From QHXQ01 sp963788965 (GTDB taxonomy: Bacteria; Acidobacteriota; Blastocatellia; Pyrinomonadales; Pyrinomonadaceae), in assembly GCA_963788965.1 (NCBI GenBank), contig CAWBIK010000004.1, positions 62,001 through 126,000 of the forward strand: DNA of 64,000 bases, given 5' to 3'. The position numbers and the translations under genes are program-made. This document shows positions 62,926-64,000 of the stretch, piece by piece; position 1 is the first letter of the stretch, and each line of letters opens with the position of its first letter. Below the pieces are notes generated by a model. That model did no database searches, was not told the DNA's origin, and saw nothing but the letters and a program-made list of their open reading frames with translations.

Positions 62926-64000
62926 CTAACGGCGCGCGGCTTCGGCTTGTGGCGGTGTGTCCAACTGTTGCGCGCGCCGTTGTTCTTGCGCGAGCAGTGT
63001 CTCTTTGCGCGCCAGCCCCCAACGATAGCCGCCTCGCTGGCCGTCGCCGCGCACCACGCGATGACAGGGCGTGACGAGTGCGACCGGATTCGTCGCGCAG
63101 GCGCGCGCCACCGCACGCGTGGCCGTAGGTTGACCGATGGCGGCCGCGATCTCTTTGTAAGCGCGCGTCGTGCCGTAAGGGATGCGGCGCAACTCGGCCC
63201 AGACACGCGTTTGAAAGGCCGTGGCTTGCAGGTCTAACGGCAAGTCGAGCGCGGGCTGCGCGCCGTCGAGATGGCGCAACAACGCGGCCACCCATTCGCT
63301 CAGTCCAGTGTCGGCGCGGCTGATGCTTGCGGCCGGGTACTCGGCGGCGAGCGCGGCCGCTAATTCGTCGTCCGTGTCACCGAACTGGACGGCGCAGACG
63401 CCGCGCTCGGTTGCCGCGACGAGCAGCCGGCCCAGATAACTATCGACGATGGTGTAGTTGATGTTCATACCCTTCCCTCCCCGGTGATATGTGGCGGGCG
63501 TCATGCCCAATTGCGCCGCCGCGTTTTCATAAAGCCGACTGCTCGAACCGTAGCCCGCTTCGTAGATCGCACCCGTGACCGCCGCGCCGTCTTTGACGCT
63601 TGCCTTGAACTGTTTCAATCGATGCGCAGCGGCGTACTGGCGCGGCGTGATGCCGGTCACACTCTTGAACGTTCGTTGCAGATGATGCGGGCTGACGTTC
63701 AACTCAGCACCCAACTCTGCGAGCGATGGTGTGCCCGCATGAGCTTCGATAGCGCGCGCGACGCGCAGCACCATCTCGACGCGCGGATCACGCAGCACCG
63801 CGTTGGCGCGCGGCTGACAGCGCAGGCAAGCGCGAAAACCGGACCGCTCGGCCGTTGCACAATCAGCAAAGAACGCGACTTGCTCACGACGCGGGCGGCG
63901 CGCAGGGCATGACGGCTTGCAGTAGATGCCGGTGGAGCGCACGCCGTAGACGAAAATGCCATTGAAGCGCGCGTCTTTCGCTTCGACGGCCTGCCAGTAG
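62926..64000 (-). CDS. ada: Ada: bifunctional methylphosphotriester/O6-methylguanine methyltransferase and AraC-type regulator (5' end outside window)
   Basis: The frame is open to the right edge, where it reads YWQAVEAKDARFNGIFVYGVRSTGIYCKPSCPARRP, the Ada zinc domain with its Cys ligands, then CLRCQP. An AraC-type HTH follows (LAELGAELNVSPHHLQRTFKSVTGITPRQY) and the C-terminal methyltransferase with active-site PCHRV in ALVTPCHRVVRGDGQRGGYRWG. Ada takes methyl groups from damaged DNA and then activates repair genes. Only the first part of the N terminus is missing. Confidence 0.95.
   Translation of the reverse strand, partial: YWQAVEAKDARFNGIFVYGVRSTGIYCKPSCPARRPRREQVAFFADCATAERSGFRACLRCQPRANAVLRDPRVEMVLRVARAIEAHAGTPSLAELGAELNVSPHHLQRTFKSVTGITPRQYAAAHRLKQFKASVKDGAAVTGAIYEAGYGSSSRLYENAAAQLGMTPATYHRGGKGMNINYTIVDSYLGRLLVAATERGVCAVQFGDTDDELAAALAAEYPAASISRADTGLSEWVAALLRHLDGAQPALDLPLDLQATAFQTRVWAELRRIPYGTTRAYKEIAAAIGQPTATRAVARACATNPVALVTPCHRVVRGDGQRGGYRWGLARKETLLAQEQRRAQQLDTPPQAEAARR

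Overview
The window looks like chromosome of a high-GC Acidobacteriota bacterium, probably class Blastocatellia. Reasons: two VWFA proteins of the acidobacterial type (24928-26058, 26284-27563), an Oar-like TonB-dependent receptor with a carboxypeptidase-regulatory domain (7067-10248), DUF5666 and LolA-like exported proteins, and many extracytoplasmic-function sigma/anti-sigma pairs. The class assignment is inference; no 16S gene is present.

Layout. 1-6.1 kb: end of an M48 peptidase, an exported truncated haemoglobin, then the translation/nucleotide cluster rplM-rpsI-rpsB-tsf-pyrH-frr. 6.1-15.7 kb: envelope genes on the minus strand (LolA-like protein, Oar-like receptor, DUF5666 protein) and two ECF sigma modules with partner anti-sigma-like proteins. 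15.8-24.5 kb: a type II secretion / type IV pilus-like cluster, transcribed gspF-gspE-gspD-pseudopilin-pseudopilin-pilM-like. 24.7-31 kb: two VWFA proteins, CorA, a third ECF sigma/zinc-finger pair, a BON protein. 31.4-39.6 kb: a lipoprotein and a bacterial microcompartment (BMC) locus: two BMC-H shell proteins, one BMC-P vertex protein, an aldehyde dehydrogenase with a long C-terminal extension, a DUF711 (PFL-like fold) protein, an ACT-domain protein with an encapsulation-peptide-like N terminus, a zinc-ribbon membrane protein and a small DUF4177-like protein. No recognised aldehyde-producing signature enzyme and no phosphotransacylase are present. 39.8-48.7 kb: RodZ-like protein, guaB, a multidomain peptidoglycan hydrolase, a diacylglycerol-kinase-like protein, a 21-bp tandem array, an M61 peptidase, an alanyl-tRNA editing protein and tRNA-Ala(CGC). 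48.66-54.40 kb: a visibly AT-richer island flanked by a duplicated 3' half of that tRNA, containing an IS1595-family element with a passenger gene and perfect 8-bp target duplications. 54.4-64 kb: small lipoprotein, ice-binding-like surface protein, small conserved proteins, a Crp/Fnr regulator, ppk1, a decayed TonB receptor and ada running off the right edge.

Two features run through the whole window. First, at least eleven intergenic gaps, including four successive gaps of the ribosomal-protein cluster and three gaps of the BMC cluster, hold hairpins built from different short tandem 'words'. Second, at least twelve otherwise normal genes' reading frames are broken by apparent one-base indels; several of the deletions sit at GGCC-like sites, which points to sequencing error more than to true pseudogenes. 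For those genes one entry spans the whole gene and the break position is given.

Main candidates for something undescribed: the DUF711-ACT microcompartment locus, the perfectly phased 21-bp iteron-like array at 45187-45501, and the family of word-built intergenic hairpins.
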